Of a stretch of 64,000 bases of DNA, positions 6,856 to 16,295 are shown one piece after another. The notes below the pieces were generated by a model, which was not told where the DNA came from, made no database searches, and was given only the letters and a program-made list of their open reading frames with translations. Numbering within the stretch: the first letter of the stretch is position 1; every line of letters starts with the position of its first letter. The DNA comes from Streptomyces humicola (lineage in GTDB: Bacteria; Actinomycetota; Actinomycetes; Streptomycetales; Streptomycetaceae): the NCBI RefSeq assembly GCF_024436035.1, contig NZ_JANFNG010000021.1, forward strand, positions 45,603 to 109,602, in the 5' to 3' direction. The position numbers and the translations under genes were made by a program.

Positions 6856-9800
6856 CCACCGTACTGCTGCTGTCCACCGCCGACACCGATCTGCTGGCGG
6901 CCCGCGCCTCCGGTGCGCCGTACCGGATCGGCAATCCGGCCCGGCTGGCCGCCGACGGGCTGGCGCCGCTGCTGGAGGGTGCGGACGTCGCCGTCGTACG
7001 GCTGCTCGGCGGCAAGCGGGCGTGGGAGGAGGGCCTTGCGGCGCTGCGCGCCTCCGGGATCCCGACGGTGCTGCTGGGCGGCGAGTCGGTGCCGGATGCG
7101 GAGTTGATGGCCGAATCGTCGGTTCCGGCGGGTGTGGTCGCCGAGGCGCTGCGCTATCTCGTGGAGGGAGGTCCGGGCAATCTGGCGGAGCTGGCGCGAT
7201 TCCTCTCCGACACGGTGCTGCTGACGGGCGAGGGTTTCGCGGCGCCGCGGCCGATGCCCGAGTACGGGGTGCACGGCGCGTACGAGCAGGTGGCGGGCAG
7301 GCCGACGGTCGGCGTGCTGTTCTACCGGGCGCACGAGCTGTCGGGCAACACCGCGTTCGTCGATGTGCTGTGCGAGGCGATCGAGGCGAAGGGGGCCAAT
7401 GCGCTGCCGGTGTACTGCGGTTCGCTGCGGGGCGCCGATGCGGGTCTTTACGAGCTGCTGGGGCAGGCGGACGCGTTGGTGGCGACGGTGCTCGCGGCGG
7501 GCGGTACGCGGGCTTCGGATGCGTCCGCCGGCGGGGACGACGAGGCCTGGGACATCGGCGCGCTCGCGGCGCTCGACATCCCCGTGCTGCAGGGGCTGTG
7601 CCTGACCTCGTCGCGCGCCGCGTGGCAGGGCTCGGACGCGGCGCTGTCGCCGATGGACGCTGCCATGCAGGTGGCGATCCCCGAGTTCGACGGGCGGCTG
7701 GTCACCGTGCCGTTCTCGTTCAAGGAACAGGGCGAGGACGACGTTGCGGTGTATGTCGCCGATCCGGAGCGCGCGGCGCGGGTCGCCGGGATCGCCGTGC
7801 GCCATGCGGCGCTGCGCCACAAGCCGAACGCGGACAAGCGCCTGGCGCTGGTCTTCACGGCGTATCCGACCAAGCACTCGCGGGTGGGCAACGCCGTGGG
7901 CCTGGACACCCCCGCTTCGGCGGTGCGGCTGCTGGATGCGCTGCGCGACGCCGGGTACGGGGTCGACGCCTACCCGGACGACGGCGACGAGTTGATTCAC
8001 CGGCTCATCGCCGCTGGCGGCCATGACGTGGAGTGGCTCACCGAGGAGCAGCTCGCCGTCGCGCCGGCCCGCGTGCCGCTCAAGGAGTACGAGCAGTGGT
8101 TCGCCACGCTCGATCCGGCGCTGCGCGAAGGGATGCTGGAGCACTGGGGCGAGCCGCCGGGCAGTCTGTATGTCGACGGCGAGGACATCGTGCTCGCGTC
8201 GCTGCAGTTCGGCAATGTCGTCGTCATGATCCAGCCGCCGCGCGGTTTCGGGGAGAACCCGATCGCGATCTATCACGATCCGGACATGCCGCCGTCGCAC
8301 CACTATCTGGCGGCGTACCGCTGGCTGGAGCAGTCGTTCGGCGCCGACGCGATCGTGCATCTGGGCAAGCACGGGACGATGGAGTGGCTGCCGGGCAAGG
8401 GGCTCGGCCTGTCGGCCGGCTGCGCACCGGACGCGGTGCTCGGCGAACTGCCGTTGGTCTACCCCTTCATCGTTAACGACCCGGGTGAGGGAACGCAGGC
8501 GAAGCGCCGCGGTCACGCCACCGTCGTCGACCATCTGGTGCCGCCGATGGCGCGCGCCGACTCCTATGGCGACCTGGCGAAGCTGGAGCAACTCCTCGAC
8601 GAGTACGCCCTCGTCAGCGATCTGGACCCGGCCAAGGCCCCGGCGGTGCGCAGCCAGATCTGGACGCTGGTGCGGGCCGCGGAGCTCCATCACGACCTGC
8701 ATGTCGACGAGCAGCCGGGCGAGGACGCGTTCGACGAGTTCGTCATGCACGTCGACGGCTGGCTGTGCGAGATCAAGGATGTTCAGATCCGTGACGGCCT
8801 GCACATCCTGGGCGGCGGGCCGGTCGGCGAGCCGCGCGTCAACCTGGTGCTGGCCGTGCTGCGTTCGGCGCAGATCTGGGGCGGTGTCGGAGGCGCGCTG
8901 CCCGGGCTGCGGGCCGCGCTGGCGGCCGCGTTCGGCCTGGAGGAGAAGGCGCTGCTCGCCGAGCCGGGGGCGCGCGTCGAGGTGCCGCAGGAGCTCACGG
9001 CTCTGGTGGGCGGGCCTTCCCGGACCGCCTCCGATGCGGTCGACCTGCTGGAGCGGCTCGCCCGGCTGCTCGCGGAGGCGATGGAGGCACGCGGCTGGGA
9101 CGGCGCCGCGGCGGGCTCGGTCGTCGCGGAGGTGCTGCGGCGCGACGTGCCGGATGCGGTGCGGGTGCTGCGGTTCTCGGCCGACGAGGTGGTGCCGCGG
9201 CTGGTCCGGACGACGGACGAGATCGATCACGTCCTGCGGGCGCTGCGCGGCGGATACGTTCCGGCGGGCCCGTCCGGCTCGCCGACCCGCGGCCTGGTCA
9301 ACGTGCTTCCCACGGGTCGTAACTTCTACTCCGTCGACCCCAAGGCGATTCCCTCCCGTCTCGCCTGGGACGTGGGCTGTGCGCTCGCCGATTCACTGCT
9401 CGCCCGTCATCTCGCCGACAACGGCGTCTACCCGCGGTCGGTGGGGCTGACGGTGTGGGGAACCTCGTGCATGCGGACGCAGGGCGATGACATCGCCGAG
9501 ATCCTCGCGCTGCTCGGCTGCCGCCCGGTGTGGGACGACGCGTCGCGCCGCGTGACCGGTTTCGAGGTGGTACCGCTCGAGGAGCTCGGCCGGCCGCGGA
9601 TCGATGTGACGGTGCGCATCTCCGGGTTCTTCCGGGACGCGTTCCCGCATGTCGTGGCGTTGGTGGACGACGCCGTGCGGGCCGTCGCCGAGCTGGACGA
9701 GCCCGCCGACCGCAACTTCGTGCGCGCCCACGCCGACGAGGACACCGCGCACCACGGCGACCGGCGCCGGGCCACCACCCGGATCTTCGGCTCGAAGCCG

Positions 9801-10514
9801 GGCGCGTACGGAGCGGGGCTGCTGCCGCTGATCGACGCCCGCAACTGGCGTTCGGACGCGGACCTCGCCGAGGTCTATGCGGTGTGGGGTGGCTACGCAT
9901 ACGGGCGGGGCCTCGACGGGCGAGTGGCGCGCGGCGACATGGAGGCGGCGTTCCGCCGGATCCAGGTGGCGGCGAAGAACGTCGACACGCGCGAGCACGA
10001 TCTCGTCGACGCCGACGACTACTTCCAGTACCACGGCGGCATGGTCGCCACGGTGCGCCATCTCACCGGCTCCTCCCCGGAGGCGTATGTGGGCGACAGC
10101 GCGCTGACCGACCAGGTGCGGACGCGGACGCTCGGCGAGGAGACGCACCGTGTCTTCCGTGCCCGGGTGGTCAACCCCCGCTGGATGGCGGCGATGCGGC
10201 GCCACGGCTACAAGGGCGCCTTCGAGATGGCGGCCACCGTCGACTACCTCTTCGGCTACGACGCGACGGCCGGTGTGGTGGACGACTGGATGTACGAGAA
10301 GCTCGCCGCCGAGTACGTCTTCTCCTCCGAGAACCGGGAGTTCATGGAGAGGTCCAACCCGTGGGCGCTGCGCGGGATCAGCGAGCGGCTGCTGGAGGCG
10401 GCGGACCGCGGTCTGTGGGCCGAGCCGGAGCAGGAGACGCTGGAGCGGTTGCGCGAGACGTATCTGCAGTTGGAGGGCGACCTCGAAGGCGACCACCTGG
10501 AAGGTGATGCATGA
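6852..10514 (+). CDS. cobN: Cobaltochelatase subunit CobN
   Basis: This 1220-aa protein is the large subunit of the ATP-dependent cobaltochelatase. It binds hydrogenobyrinic acid a,c-diamide and inserts cobalt. It is homologous to the BchH/ChlH subunit of magnesium chelatase. Recognisable stretches include LQPPRGFGENPIAIYHDPDMPPSHHY (positions about 455-480, key words only), the HLGKHGTMEWLPGKGLGLS block near 501, and the C-terminal GTSCMRTQGDDIAEILALLG block near 870. These are typical CobN regions. The length fits the family (1200-1280 aa). The next gene supplies the ATPase/vWA subunits, so the chelatase should be complete here. It implies late cobalt insertion. Confidence 0.95.
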   Translation: MTTVLLLSTADTDLLAARASGAPYRIGNPARLAADGLAPLLEGADVAVVRLLGGKRAWEEGLAALRASGIPTVLLGGESVPDAELMAESSVPAGVVAEALRYLVEGGPGNLAELARFLSDTVLLTGEGFAAPRPMPEYGVHGAYEQVAGRPTVGVLFYRAHELSGNTAFVDVLCEAIEAKGANALPVYCGSLRGADAGLYELLGQADALVATVLAAGGTRASDASAGGDDEAWDIGALAALDIPVLQGLCLTSSRAAWQGSDAALSPMDAAMQVAIPEFDGRLVTVPFSFKEQGEDDVAVYVADPERAARVAGIAVRHAALRHKPNADKRLALVFTAYPTKHSRVGNAVGLDTPASAVRLLDALRDAGYGVDAYPDDGDELIHRLIAAGGHDVEWLTEEQLAVAPARVPLKEYEQWFATLDPALREGMLEHWGEPPGSLYVDGEDIVLASLQFGNVVVMIQPPRGFGENPIAIYHDPDMPPSHHYLAAYRWLEQSFGADAIVHLGKHGTMEWLPGKGLGLSAGCAPDAVLGELPLVYPFIVNDPGEGTQAKRRGHATVVDHLVPPMARADSYGDLAKLEQLLDEYALVSDLDPAKAPAVRSQIWTLVRAAELHHDLHVDEQPGEDAFDEFVMHVDGWLCEIKDVQIRDGLHILGGGPVGEPRVNLVLAVLRSAQIWGGVGGALPGLRAALAAAFGLEEKALLAEPGARVEVPQELTALVGGPSRTASDAVDLLERLARLLAEAMEARGWDGAAAGSVVAEVLRRDVPDAVRVLRFSADEVVPRLVRTTDEIDHVLRALRGGYVPAGPSGSPTRGLVNVLPTGRNFYSVDPKAIPSRLAWDVGCALADSLLARHLADNGVYPRSVGLTVWGTSCMRTQGDDIAEILALLGCRPVWDDASRRVTGFEVVPLEELGRPRIDVTVRISGFFRDAFPHVVALVDDAVRAVAELDEPADRNFVRAHADEDTAHHGDRRRATTRIFGSKPGAYGAGLLPLIDARNWRSDADLAEVYAVWGGYAYGRGLDGRVARGDMEAAFRRIQVAAKNVDTREHDLVDADDYFQYHGGMVATVRHLTGSSPEAYVGDSALTDQVRTRTLGEETHRVFRARVVNPRWMAAMRRHGYKGAFEMAATVDYLFGYDATAGVVDDWMYEKLAAEYVFSSENREFMERSNPWALRGISERLLEAADRGLWAEPEQETLERLRETYLQLEGDLEGDHLEGDA

Positions 10515-12589
10515 GTACGGCGTATCCGTTCAGCGCGATCGTCGGCATGGACGATCTGCGGCTGGCGCTGCTGCTCAACGCGGTGTCGCCGGCCGTCGGT
10601 GGCGTGCTGGTGCGCGGTGAGAAGGGCACCGCCAAGTCGACCGCGGTGCGTGCGCTGTCCGCGCTGATGCCGGAGGTCGAGGTGGTGGCCGGGTGCCGGT
10701 TCTCGTGCGATCCTGCGTCGCCGGATCCGCACTGCCCGGACGGCCCGCACGGCGAGGACACCGGCGGAGTGTCGCGGCCGGCGCGGATGGTGGAGCTGCC
10801 GGTCGGGGCGTCGGAGGACCGTCTCGTCGGTGCCCTCGACATCGAACGGGCGCTGTCGGAGGGGAAGAAGGCGTTCGAGCCGGGTCTGCTCGCCGCGGCG
10901 CATCGCGGACTGCTCTACGTCGACGAGGTCAACCTGCTCCACGACCATCTGGTGGACCTGCTGCTGGACGCCGCGGCGATGGGCGCCTCGTACGTCGAGC
11001 GGGAGGGCGTGTCGGTGCGGCACGCCTCGCGGTTCCTGCTGGTGGGGACGATGAACCCGGAGGAGGGCGAGCTGCGGCCGCAGTTGCTCGACCGTTTCGG
11101 GCTCACCGTGGAGGTGGCGGCCTCGCGCGAGCCGGACGAGCGGGTCGAGGTGGTGCGGCGCAGGCTCGCCTACGACGAGGATCCGGCCGGGTTCGCGGCG
11201 CGCTGGACGGGCGAGGAGGCTGCGCTGCGCGAGCGGATCGCGGCGGCGCGGGCGCTGCTGCCGCATGTGCGGCTCGGCGACGGCGCCCTGCGCCAGATCG
11301 CCGCGGTGTGCGCGGCGTTCGAGGTGGACGGGATGCGCGCGGACATCGTGACGGCGCGTACGGCGACGGCGATCGCCGCATGGGCGGGGCGCACCGAGGT
11401 GCTCGCCGAGGACGTACGGCAGGCGGCGCTGCTGGCGCTGCCGCATCGCCGCAGGCGCAATCCGTTCGATGCGCCAGGGCTGGACGAGGATACGCTCGAC
11501 GAGACGTTGGAGCAGTCTCGTGGCGAGGACGACGACCCGGATCCGGACGGTCCCGACGGGGGCGGCGGGCGGCCACCGCAGGACGGCGACGACGGCGGGC
11601 CGCAGACCCCCGCACCGCGTGAATCGGCGGAGAACGAGCGCGTGAACGAGACGGTGGACGAGGGCGGTGCCGCCGCCCCGCGGGGGGCGGGCGAGCAGTC
11701 GGCCGTCGCGGCCGGTGAGCCGTTCAAGGCGCGGCTGCTGGACGTGCCGGGCCTGGGCGAGGGGGTCGCGGGTCGCCGTTCCCGCGCCCGTACCGCGCAC
11801 GGGCGCACGACGGGCGCACACCGCCCGCAGGGTGCGCTGACCGCACTTCACCTTGCGGCCACGGTGCGGGCGGCCGCCCCGTACCAGCACGCGCGCGGCC
11901 GCAGCGGTCCCGGTCTCGTCGTGCGCCGCGACGATCTCCGGCAGGCGGTGCGGGAGGGCCGTGAGGGCAATCTCGTGCTGTTCGTGGTGGACGCGTCGGG
12001 GTCGATGGCGGCACGGCAGCGGATGAGCGCGGTGAAGGGCGCGGTGCTGTCGCTGCTGCTCGATGCCTACCAGCGCCGCGACAAGGTGGGGCTTGTCACC
12101 TTCCGCGGTACCGGCGCGGAGGTGGCGCTGCCGCCGACGTCGTCGGTGGAGGCGGGCGCTGCCCGTCTCGGGAAGCTGCCGACCGGTGGCCGTACGCCGC
12201 TGGCGGCCGGGCTGCTCAAGGCCCGTGAGGTGCTGCGGGTCGAGCGGCTTCGCGATCCGTCGCGCCGGCCGCTGCTGGTGGTGGTGACCGACGGGCGGGC
12301 GACGGGATCCGGCACAGTGGCGCGAAGCTCCCGCCCGTCGCCGGCCACCACCCTCAGCGCAGGCGGGCGACAGGGCGGGACCGAGCCGGTGCGGCTGGCG
12401 TCGCGGGCGGCGCGGTTGCTCGCCGCCGACGGCGCGGCGTCGGTGGTGGTGGACTGCGAGAGCGGTCCGGTGCGGCTGGGGCTCGCGGGCGCGCTCGCCC
12501 GTGATCTCGCCGGGACCGTGGTGACGTTGGACGAGCTGCGTGCGGACGCCGTGTCCGCGCTGGTACGGGACGTGAGGAGGGCCGCGTAA
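10511..12589 (+). CDS. Magnesium-chelatase-type AAA+/vWA subunit (ChlI-ChlD fusion), partner of CobN
   Basis: This 692-aa protein fuses an AAA+ ATPase (ChlI-like, about residues 1-330) to a linker and a von Willebrand A domain (ChlD-like, about 480-690). Walker A is GEKGTAKST at 36-44. The Walker B-like LLYVDEVNLL is near residue 135, and GTMNPEEGELRPQLLDRFG near 180 is the sensor region. The MIDAS motif DASGS is at 494-498. The linker is acidic and proline-rich (about residues 320-385). In actinobacteria this fused subunit is thought to replace CobS and CobT as the ATPase motor for CobN; that is inferred from operon position. Its ATG overlaps the cobN stop, and its TAA overlaps the cobO ATG. 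Confidence 0.9.
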   Translation: MSTAYPFSAIVGMDDLRLALLLNAVSPAVGGVLVRGEKGTAKSTAVRALSALMPEVEVVAGCRFSCDPASPDPHCPDGPHGEDTGGVSRPARMVELPVGASEDRLVGALDIERALSEGKKAFEPGLLAAAHRGLLYVDEVNLLHDHLVDLLLDAAAMGASYVEREGVSVRHASRFLLVGTMNPEEGELRPQLLDRFGLTVEVAASREPDERVEVVRRRLAYDEDPAGFAARWTGEEAALRERIAAARALLPHVRLGDGALRQIAAVCAAFEVDGMRADIVTARTATAIAAWAGRTEVLAEDVRQAALLALPHRRRRNPFDAPGLDEDTLDETLEQSRGEDDDPDPDGPDGGGGRPPQDGDDGGPQTPAPRESAENERVNETVDEGGAAAPRGAGEQSAVAAGEPFKARLLDVPGLGEGVAGRRSRARTAHGRTTGAHRPQGALTALHLAATVRAAAPYQHARGRSGPGLVVRRDDLRQAVREGREGNLVLFVVDASGSMAARQRMSAVKGAVLSLLLDAYQRRDKVGLVTFRGTGAEVALPPTSSVEAGAARLGKLPTGGRTPLAAGLLKAREVLRVERLRDPSRRPLLVVVTDGRATGSGTVARSSRPSPATTLSAGGRQGGTEPVRLASRAARLLAADGAASVVVDCESGPVRLGLAGALARDLAGTVVTLDELRADAVSALVRDVRRAA

Positions 12590-13185
12590 TGCCGCAGGGG
12601 AAGCCGAGCGTCGTACCGGACGACGGGCTGACGACGCGTCAGCGTCGTAACCGTCCGCTGGTCGTGGTGCACACCGGGATCGGCAAGGGGAAGTCGACGG
12701 CGGCCTTCGGGCTGGCACTTCGGGCGTGGAATCAGGGTTGGCCGATCGGGGTGTTCCAGTTCGTGAAGTCCGCGAAGTGGCGCGTCGGCGAGGAGCGGGC
12801 GCTGCGGGTGCTCGGGAATTCCGGCGAGGGCGGCAGCGTGGTGTGGCACAAGATGGGTGAGGGCTGGTCGTGGGTCCAGCGTGGCCTGGAGTCGAGCGAG
12901 GAGGCGGCGCGCGAGGGCTGGGAGCAGGTCAAGCGTGATCTGGCGGCGGAGACCTACCGGCTGTACGTGCTCGACGAGTTCGCCTACCCCATGCACTGGG
13001 GATGGGTCGACACCGACGAGGTGGTCTCGGTGCTGAGCGACCGTCCCGGTGCCCAGCATGTGGTCATCACCGGGCGCAATGCTCCGCAGAAGCTGGTGGA
13101 CGCAGCGGATTTGGTGACCGACATGTCCAAGGTCAAGCACCCGATGGACGTGGGCCAGAAGGGCCAGCGGGGTATCGAGTGGTGA
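12589..13185 (+). CDS. cobO: Cob(I)yrinic acid a,c-diamide adenosyltransferase
   Basis: This 198-aa enzyme transfers the 5'-deoxyadenosyl group of ATP to Co(I) corrinoids (BtuR/CobO/CobP family). The P-loop-like GIGKGKST at residues 30-37 binds ATP in the reversed mode typical of the family. YRLYVLDEFAYPM near 125 is the Walker B-type region, and VITGRNAPQKLVDAADLVTDM near 160 is a family hallmark. The C-terminal KHPMDVGQKGQRGIEW matches the usual BtuR ending. The start codon overlaps the chelatase stop (TAATG) and the stop overlaps cobB (GTGA), so it sits in the middle of the coupled operon. Confidence 0.95.
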   Translation: MPQGKPSVVPDDGLTTRQRRNRPLVVVHTGIGKGKSTAAFGLALRAWNQGWPIGVFQFVKSAKWRVGEERALRVLGNSGEGGSVVWHKMGEGWSWVQRGLESSEEAAREGWEQVKRDLAAETYRLYVLDEFAYPMHWGWVDTDEVVSVLSDRPGAQHVVITGRNAPQKLVDAADLVTDMSKVKHPMDVGQKGQRGIEW

Positions 13186-14540
13186 GCAGCGTCCCCCGCC
13201 TCGTCATCGCCGCCCCGGCCTCCGGGAGCGGCAAGACGACCGTCGCCACCGGTTTGATGGCCGCGTTCGCCGAGCGCGGTCTCGCCGTCTCCCCGCACAA
13301 GGTGGGCCCCGACTACATCGATCCGGGCTATCACGCGCTGGCGACGGGGCGTGCGGGCCGCAATCTCGACTCGTACCTGTGCGGTGAGGAGCGGATCGCG
13401 CCGCTGTTCCTGCACGGGGCGCGGGGGTGCGATCTCGCCGTGGTCGAAGGTGTGATGGGGCTGTTCGACGGGGCGGCGGGGCAGGGCGAGGCCGGGTCCA
13501 CGGCGCAGGTGGCGAAGGTGCTGGGCGCACCGGTGGTGCTGGTCGTGGACGCCTCGTCGCAGTCGCGCTCGGTGGCGGCGCTGGTGCACGGGTTCGCGTC
13601 GTGGGATCCGCGGGTGCGGATCGGCGGGGTGATCGTGAACAAGGTCGGCTCGGACCGCCATGAGGAGCTGCTGCGGGCCGCGTTGGACGAGTCCGGGGTT
13701 CCCGTGCTCGGTGTGCTGCGGCGCGAGGCGGATGTGCGGACGCCGAGCAGGCATCTGGGGCTTGTCCCGGTGGCGGAGCGGGGTGCGGAGGCCGTCGAGG
13801 CGGTTGCCGCCATGGCGGCGCGGGTGCGCGCGGGGTGCGATCTGGATGCCCTGCTGGCGCTGGCGCGCAGCGCTCCTCCGCTTGCGCACGCTCCGTGGGA
13901 TCCGGCGACGGAGGTCGGCGGTGGTGCGGTGCCGGGACGGCGTCCGGTGGTGGCCGTGGCGGGCGGGCCGGCGTTCACCTTCTCGTATGCCGAACACGCC
14001 GAGTTGCTCGCGGCGGCCGGCGCCGAGGTCGTCCGGTTCGATCCGCTGCGGGACGAGGAACTGCCGCAGGACACAGCGGGTTTGGTGATCGGTGGTGGGT
14101 TCCCCGAGGTGTACGCGCCGGAGCTGTCGGCGAACGAGCGGCTGCGGAAAGCGGTCGCCGGCCTTGCCGCGTCGGGCGCGCCTGTCGCTGCCGAGTGCGC
14201 CGGACTGCTCTATCTGGCAGGGGAGTTGGACGGTGCGCCGATGTGCGGGGTGCTGGACGCCCGGGCCCGGATGGCGGAGCGGCTGACGCTGGGCTACCGG
14301 GAGGCGGTCGCCGTCTCGGAGAGCGTGCTGGCGCCGGCGGGGACGCGGCTGCGCGGGCACGAGTTCCATCGCACGGTGACCGATCCGGGGGCAGGCGCAG
14401 CGCCCGCCTGGGGCTGGTCGCAGCCGGAGCGCCGTGTCGAGGGTTTCGTCCACGAGGGTGTGCACGCCTCGTATCTGCATGTGCACTGGGCGGCCGAGCC
14501 GTCGCTCGCCCGCAGGTTCGTCGAGAGGTGTGCCGCATGA
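13182..14540 (+). CDS. cobB: Cobyrinate / hydrogenobyrinate a,c-diamide synthase
   Basis: This 452-aa glutamine-dependent enzyme amidates the a and c acetates of the corrin ring. The GTG at 13182 overlaps the cobO stop and gives a clean N-terminus: APASGSGKTT (residues 11-20) is the P-loop, and the SPHKVGPDYIDPGYH block near 39 is characteristic of CobB/CbiA. VVEGVMGLFDG near 89 follows. The C-terminal glutamine amidotransferase domain carries AAECAGLLYL with the nucleophile Cys, and the GHEFHRT segment precedes the catalytic His near the end. With CobN present, the natural substrate could be hydrogenobyrinate rather than cobyrinate. Confidence 0.94.
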   Translation: MSSVPRLVIAAPASGSGKTTVATGLMAAFAERGLAVSPHKVGPDYIDPGYHALATGRAGRNLDSYLCGEERIAPLFLHGARGCDLAVVEGVMGLFDGAAGQGEAGSTAQVAKVLGAPVVLVVDASSQSRSVAALVHGFASWDPRVRIGGVIVNKVGSDRHEELLRAALDESGVPVLGVLRREADVRTPSRHLGLVPVAERGAEAVEAVAAMAARVRAGCDLDALLALARSAPPLAHAPWDPATEVGGGAVPGRRPVVAVAGGPAFTFSYAEHAELLAAAGAEVVRFDPLRDEELPQDTAGLVIGGGFPEVYAPELSANERLRKAVAGLAASGAPVAAECAGLLYLAGELDGAPMCGVLDARARMAERLTLGYREAVAVSESVLAPAGTRLRGHEFHRTVTDPGAGAAPAWGWSQPERRVEGFVHEGVHASYLHVHWAAEPSLARRFVERCAA

Positions 14541-15277
14541 GCACAGGGACCAAGCGGCTGATCGGCGTCGGAGTCGGCCCCGGCGATCCGGAGCTGGTGA
14601 CGGTCAAGGGCGTACGGGCGCTGCAGGCCGCCGACGTCGTTGTCGTACCCGTCATGGACACTCTGGAGCGGGGGCGCGCAGAGGCAACGATCCTGCACTA
14701 CGTGGACGCCGCGAAGGTGGTCCGGGTGGTGTTCGCGCTCAACGAGCGCAGCGACCGGGCGCGTCGTGCGGCGGCGTGGGACGCGGCGGGCGAGCGCGTG
14801 GCGGAACTGCTGCGTGCGCACTCCACGGTGGCGTTCGCGACCATCGGCGACCCGAACGTGTACTCCACGTTTACCTATCTCGCGCAGACCGTCTCCGGTC
14901 TGGTCGAGGGTGTGGTGGTGGAGACGGTGCCGGGGATCACGGCGATGCAGGATCTCGCGGCGCGCAGCGGGGCGGTGCTCACCGAGGGCACCGAGCCGCT
15001 GACGCTGGTTCCGGTGACGGCTGGGGCTGCGGTGCTCAAGGAGGCGCTGCAGGGGCCGGGCACGGTGGTGGCGTACAAGTTCGGGCGGCTCGCGGAGGAG
15101 GTCGCCGCCGCGCTGCGCGAGACGGGTCGGACCGAGGGCGCCGTGTGGGGTTCGTCGCTGGGGTTGCCGGAGGAGTCGATCCGGCCGGCCGCCGAACTGT
15201 CGGAGGTTCCGTTGCCGTATTTGTCGACGTTGATCGCACCCGCTCGGCGGGACGGCGGACGTGGAGGGAAGCTGTGA
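14537..15277 (+). CDS. cobI: Precorrin-2 C20-methyltransferase
   Basis: This 246-aa SAM-dependent methyltransferase methylates C20 of precorrin-2 (or cobalt-factor II), giving precorrin-3A. It has the tetrapyrrole methylase fold: an N-terminal GVGVGPGDPELVTVKGVRAL block (residues 9-28, key words), the FATIGDPNVYSTFTYLA motif near 102, and PGITAMQDLAARSG near 134. These distinguish the C20 enzymes from CobM and CobJ. Its ATG overlaps the cobB stop by 4 bp. Downstream, the junction with cobM is interrupted by a repeat insertion. Confidence 0.93.
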   Translation: MSTGTKRLIGVGVGPGDPELVTVKGVRALQAADVVVVPVMDTLERGRAEATILHYVDAAKVVRVVFALNERSDRARRAAAWDAAGERVAELLRAHSTVAFATIGDPNVYSTFTYLAQTVSGLVEGVVVETVPGITAMQDLAARSGAVLTEGTEPLTLVPVTAGAAVLKEALQGPGTVVAYKFGRLAEEVAAALRETGRTEGAVWGSSLGLPEESIRPAAELSEVPLPYLSTLIAPARRDGGRGGKL

Positions 15278-15426
15278 GCGACGCACACGCGGGCGCCCGG
15301 CCGCAGACAGCAACAGGGGGCACCCCCGGACGGAATCCGGTGGAGGCCGCACCTCTGCGCCGCGCGAGCGGAGAAGGGGGCACCTCCCAGGCGCAGGCTC
15401 TGGGAGAGAACGGAAGGAAGCTGTGA
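15267..15426 (+). repeat. Palindromic interspersed repeat inserted at the cobI/cobM junction, flanked by an 11-bp direct repeat
   Basis: GGAAGCTGTGA occurs at 15267-15277 and again at 15416-15426. Between them lie 138 bp with two palindromic units: CCGGA/TCCGG around 15330, and CTCCCAG/CTGGGAG with a 9-nt loop around 15385-15405, each preceded by GGGGGCAC. The units look like the short GC-rich interspersed palindromes common in Streptomyces. The flanking 11-mer behaves like a target-site duplication. The insertion preserves reading through a 50-codon frame (15274-15426) that overlaps cobI and cobM by GTGA at both ends, so coupling is kept. I do not regard that frame as a functional gene. Confidence 0.65.
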
Positions 15427-16235
15427 ACGGCAAAGTGAGCGGCAAGGTGACGTTCGTCGGGGCGGGGCCCGGCGCGGCCGATCTGCTGACGTTCAGGGCG
15501 GCGCGGGCGATCGCGGACGCGGACGTGGTGATCTGGGCGGCGAGCCTGGTCCAGGCCGAGGTTCTGGAACACGCCCGTGAGGGCGCGCAGATCCTCGACT
15601 CGGCGGCGATGTCGCTGGAGGACGTGCTCGTGGTGTATGAACGGGCGGCGCGCGAGGGGCTGAAGGTGGCGCGGATCCACTCCGGCGACCCGGCCCTGTG
15701 GGGCGGTACGCAGGAGCAGCTCGACCGGTGCTGTGAACTGGGCCTGGAGACGGAGGTCGTGCCGGGCGTGTCGGCGTTCTCGGCGGTGGCCGCCGTGGCG
15801 CAGCGGGAGTTGACGATCCCGGAGGTCGCGCAGTCGGTGATCCTGACTCGGCTGGGCGGAGGGAAGACGCCGATGCCGCCGGGTGAGGAGGTCCGGGAGT
15901 TCGCGCGGCACGGGACGACGATGGCGGTCTTCCTGTCGGCGGCGCGCTCCGGGCAGTTGGCCGCGGAGCTGCTGGAGGGCGGCTATCCGCAGACGACTCC
16001 GGTGGTGATCGCGTACCAGGCGACATGGCCGGAGGAGCTGGTGCTGCGCTGCACGGTCGGGACGCTGGAGGAGACCGTCAAGGAGCACAAGCTGTGGAAG
16101 CACACACTGTTCCTGGTCGGTCCGGCGCTCTCGGCCACAGGGACGCGTTCGCACCTGTACCACCCGGGTCACTTCCACGGTTACCGCCGTGCCGATCCCG
16201 CGGCGCGGCGGGCGTTGCGCGCCTCTCGCGCATAG
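15423..16235 (+). CDS. cobM: Precorrin-4 C11-methyltransferase
   Basis: This 270-aa tetrapyrrole methylase transfers a methyl from SAM to C11 of (cobalt-)precorrin-4. VTFVGAGPGAADLLTFRAAR begins at about residue 9, the HSGDPALWGGTQEQLDR motif lies near 80, and the PGVSAFSAVAAVAQRELTIPE region (key words PGVSAFS, ELTIPE) near 114 is diagnostic of CobM/CbiF. The GTG at 15423 overlaps the repeat-derived frame that precedes it; an in-frame GTG at 15435 is the alternative. Its stop is followed by the only sizeable gap (60 bp) within the operon. Confidence 0.93.
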   Translation: MNGKVSGKVTFVGAGPGAADLLTFRAARAIADADVVIWAASLVQAEVLEHAREGAQILDSAAMSLEDVLVVYERAAREGLKVARIHSGDPALWGGTQEQLDRCCELGLETEVVPGVSAFSAVAAVAQRELTIPEVAQSVILTRLGGGKTPMPPGEEVREFARHGTTMAVFLSAARSGQLAAELLEGGYPQTTPVVIAYQATWPEELVLRCTVGTLEETVKEHKLWKHTLFLVGPALSATGTRSHLYHPGHFHGYRRADPAARRALRASRA

Positions 16236-16295
16236 CGCTGCATACGACGACACGCTCAAGGACTCGCTGAAACCACGGTGAAAGGAGGGACGGCC

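Noticed and set aside
6540..9230. Very long open frame on the minus strand opposite cobQ/cobN (896 codons)
   Set aside because: It is the antisense shadow of well-identified genes; high GC leaves such frames open. Its composition is Arg/His/Gln-rich, without family motifs.
15274..15426. 50-codon ORF between cobI and cobM as a functional gene
   Set aside because: It consists almost wholly of repeat palindromes and arises from duplication of the junction; no protein-like core.
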